Shown: one piece after another, positions 63,512 through 64,000 of the stretch | How the letters are laid out: each line of letters starts with the position of its first letter | Position numbering within the stretch: position 1 is the stretch's first letter | Origin: Ypsolopha sequella | Taxonomy: Eukaryota > Arthropoda > Insecta > Lepidoptera > Ypsolophidae | NCBI GenBank assembly: GCA_934047225.1 | Contig: OW203992.1 | Location: 20,077,501-20,141,500 of the forward strand | DNA length: 64,000 bases | Reading direction: 5' to 3' | Notes under the pieces: model-generated | What the model was told of the DNA's origin: nothing | The model's input: the letters and a program-made list of their open reading frames with translations, nothing else | Databases searched by the model: none | Program-made: the position numbers and the translations under genes

Positions 63512-64000
63512 CTGAAATATTATGCCATTAGTTCACTAGGAGTATAAATAATTTGAACATAAATATTTATTACAAGATGGACACAACACAACAAGATGGA
63601 GCACTCAATACAGAAATGCAGGTTCGTGCAATGTCGGAGATTTAGGTATTTTTCTAAGAGAATTGATAATTAATTGAGCTACAGTAATTATTTTTTTCGC
63701 TCCATCGTCCTTTGTTCACTGTTAGACATAGGCCTTTCCAAGATTCAGCCACTCTTGTCGGTTCTCTTGGAAGTAATCCTCATACTCACGCTGAGCAGGC
63801 TGGGCTGGTGAGCGTGGTGCCGAAACTGTCGCACCAGTTACGCCGCTGCCCGTCACCAGTTTGTTTTGTTCAAGGACTGGTAATTGGGGATGGATATGTC
63901 GCAGGGAAATGAGGAAATCAGGGATTACATGAAAATTCTGGAAACGACCGAAATCATTTTCATTTTGACTTCTTACTGGATTCAGTTTAGTGAATCGACA
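63512..64000. other. Intron upstream of w1 (to window edge)
   Basis: At 63690-63830, GTTCACTGTTAGACATAGGCC...AGCCACTCTTGTCGGTTCTC resembles, weakly, the inverted RTE 3' end at 5740-5830. The last 23 bases precede a GTAAGA-like site on the minus strand, but the only open frame does not fit the phase of w1, so I do not call an exon. Confidence 0.4.

Larger units (their letters stand above)
60831..63316. other. Intron w1-w2 (2.5 kb)
   Basis: Contains a tRNA-like fragment (61075-61142), the 51-bp minisatellite (61321-61830), a diverged ATCGCGAAAAAAAATCAGCTG-type repeat fragment (61925-62100) and a LINE C-terminal end on the minus strand (62822-63254). Confidence 0.75.

Noticed and set aside
63978..64000. 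Terminal HYDIN exon at the right edge ending at GTAAGA
   Set aside because: The only open frame ends in phase 0, while w1 needs one preceding base.

Overview
The window is animal nuclear DNA: AT-rich, with short exons separated by introns full of transposon debris. The repeat content points to a moth or butterfly. It includes 3' ends of RTE-type LINEs, the dispersed GGGTTCCGTAC / GAGTCCGACTCGCACTT repeat, tRNA-derived SINEs, many palindromic MITEs and Helitron-like CTAGT ends. The order-level assignment is inference.

One gene fills the window on the minus strand. It is the C-terminal half of HYDIN (hydrocephalus-inducing protein homolog), the giant scaffold of the ciliary/flagellar central-pair apparatus. 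I could assemble 45 exons, from 63511 down to the left edge, totalling 8527 nt or about 2840 codons. All 44 exon-exon junctions keep the reading frame. The first exons (63317-63511, 60658-60830, 60351-60577) encode the adenylate-kinase-like module found in the middle of HYDIN. The rest encode a long run of ASH/MSP-type immunoglobulin-like repeats, ending in the conserved C-terminal segment at 1-180. Both gene ends lie outside the window: the N-terminal half to the right, the stop codon to the left.

Everything else is intronic. From left to right it holds: a MITE (590-1217); a frameshifted mariner (4023-5316); LINE and foldback debris (5.4-7 kb, 10.8-13.3 kb); palindromic MITEs (13.7, 18.4, 19.1, 19.4 kb); a Helitron-like end (14.8 kb); a foldback element with arms of about 485 bp (20331-21769); a THAP-like exon on the opposite strand (30067-30137); a perfect 26-bp hairpin (32697-32754); a broken LINE reverse transcriptase (33.0-34.0 kb); a TA-flanked pogo-like element with a second foldback nested in it (36429-40388); two copies of a TA-flanked CAGTG-ended element (41887-42420, 44223-44820); SINEs (46.9, 59.1 kb); a 49-bp tandem repeat (52229-52500); an RTE LINE 3' end (56.5-57.1 kb); and a 10 x 51-bp nearly identical minisatellite (61321-61830). 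No second intact gene, bacterial-type operon or CRISPR array was seen.

The most interesting points are the fully phased HYDIN half-gene with two predicted GC-AG introns, the homogeneous 51-bp array, the nested pogo-like/foldback intron with an internally deleted relative at 55.2 kb, MITEs sitting within 22-45 nt of splice sites, and the antisense THAP exon.
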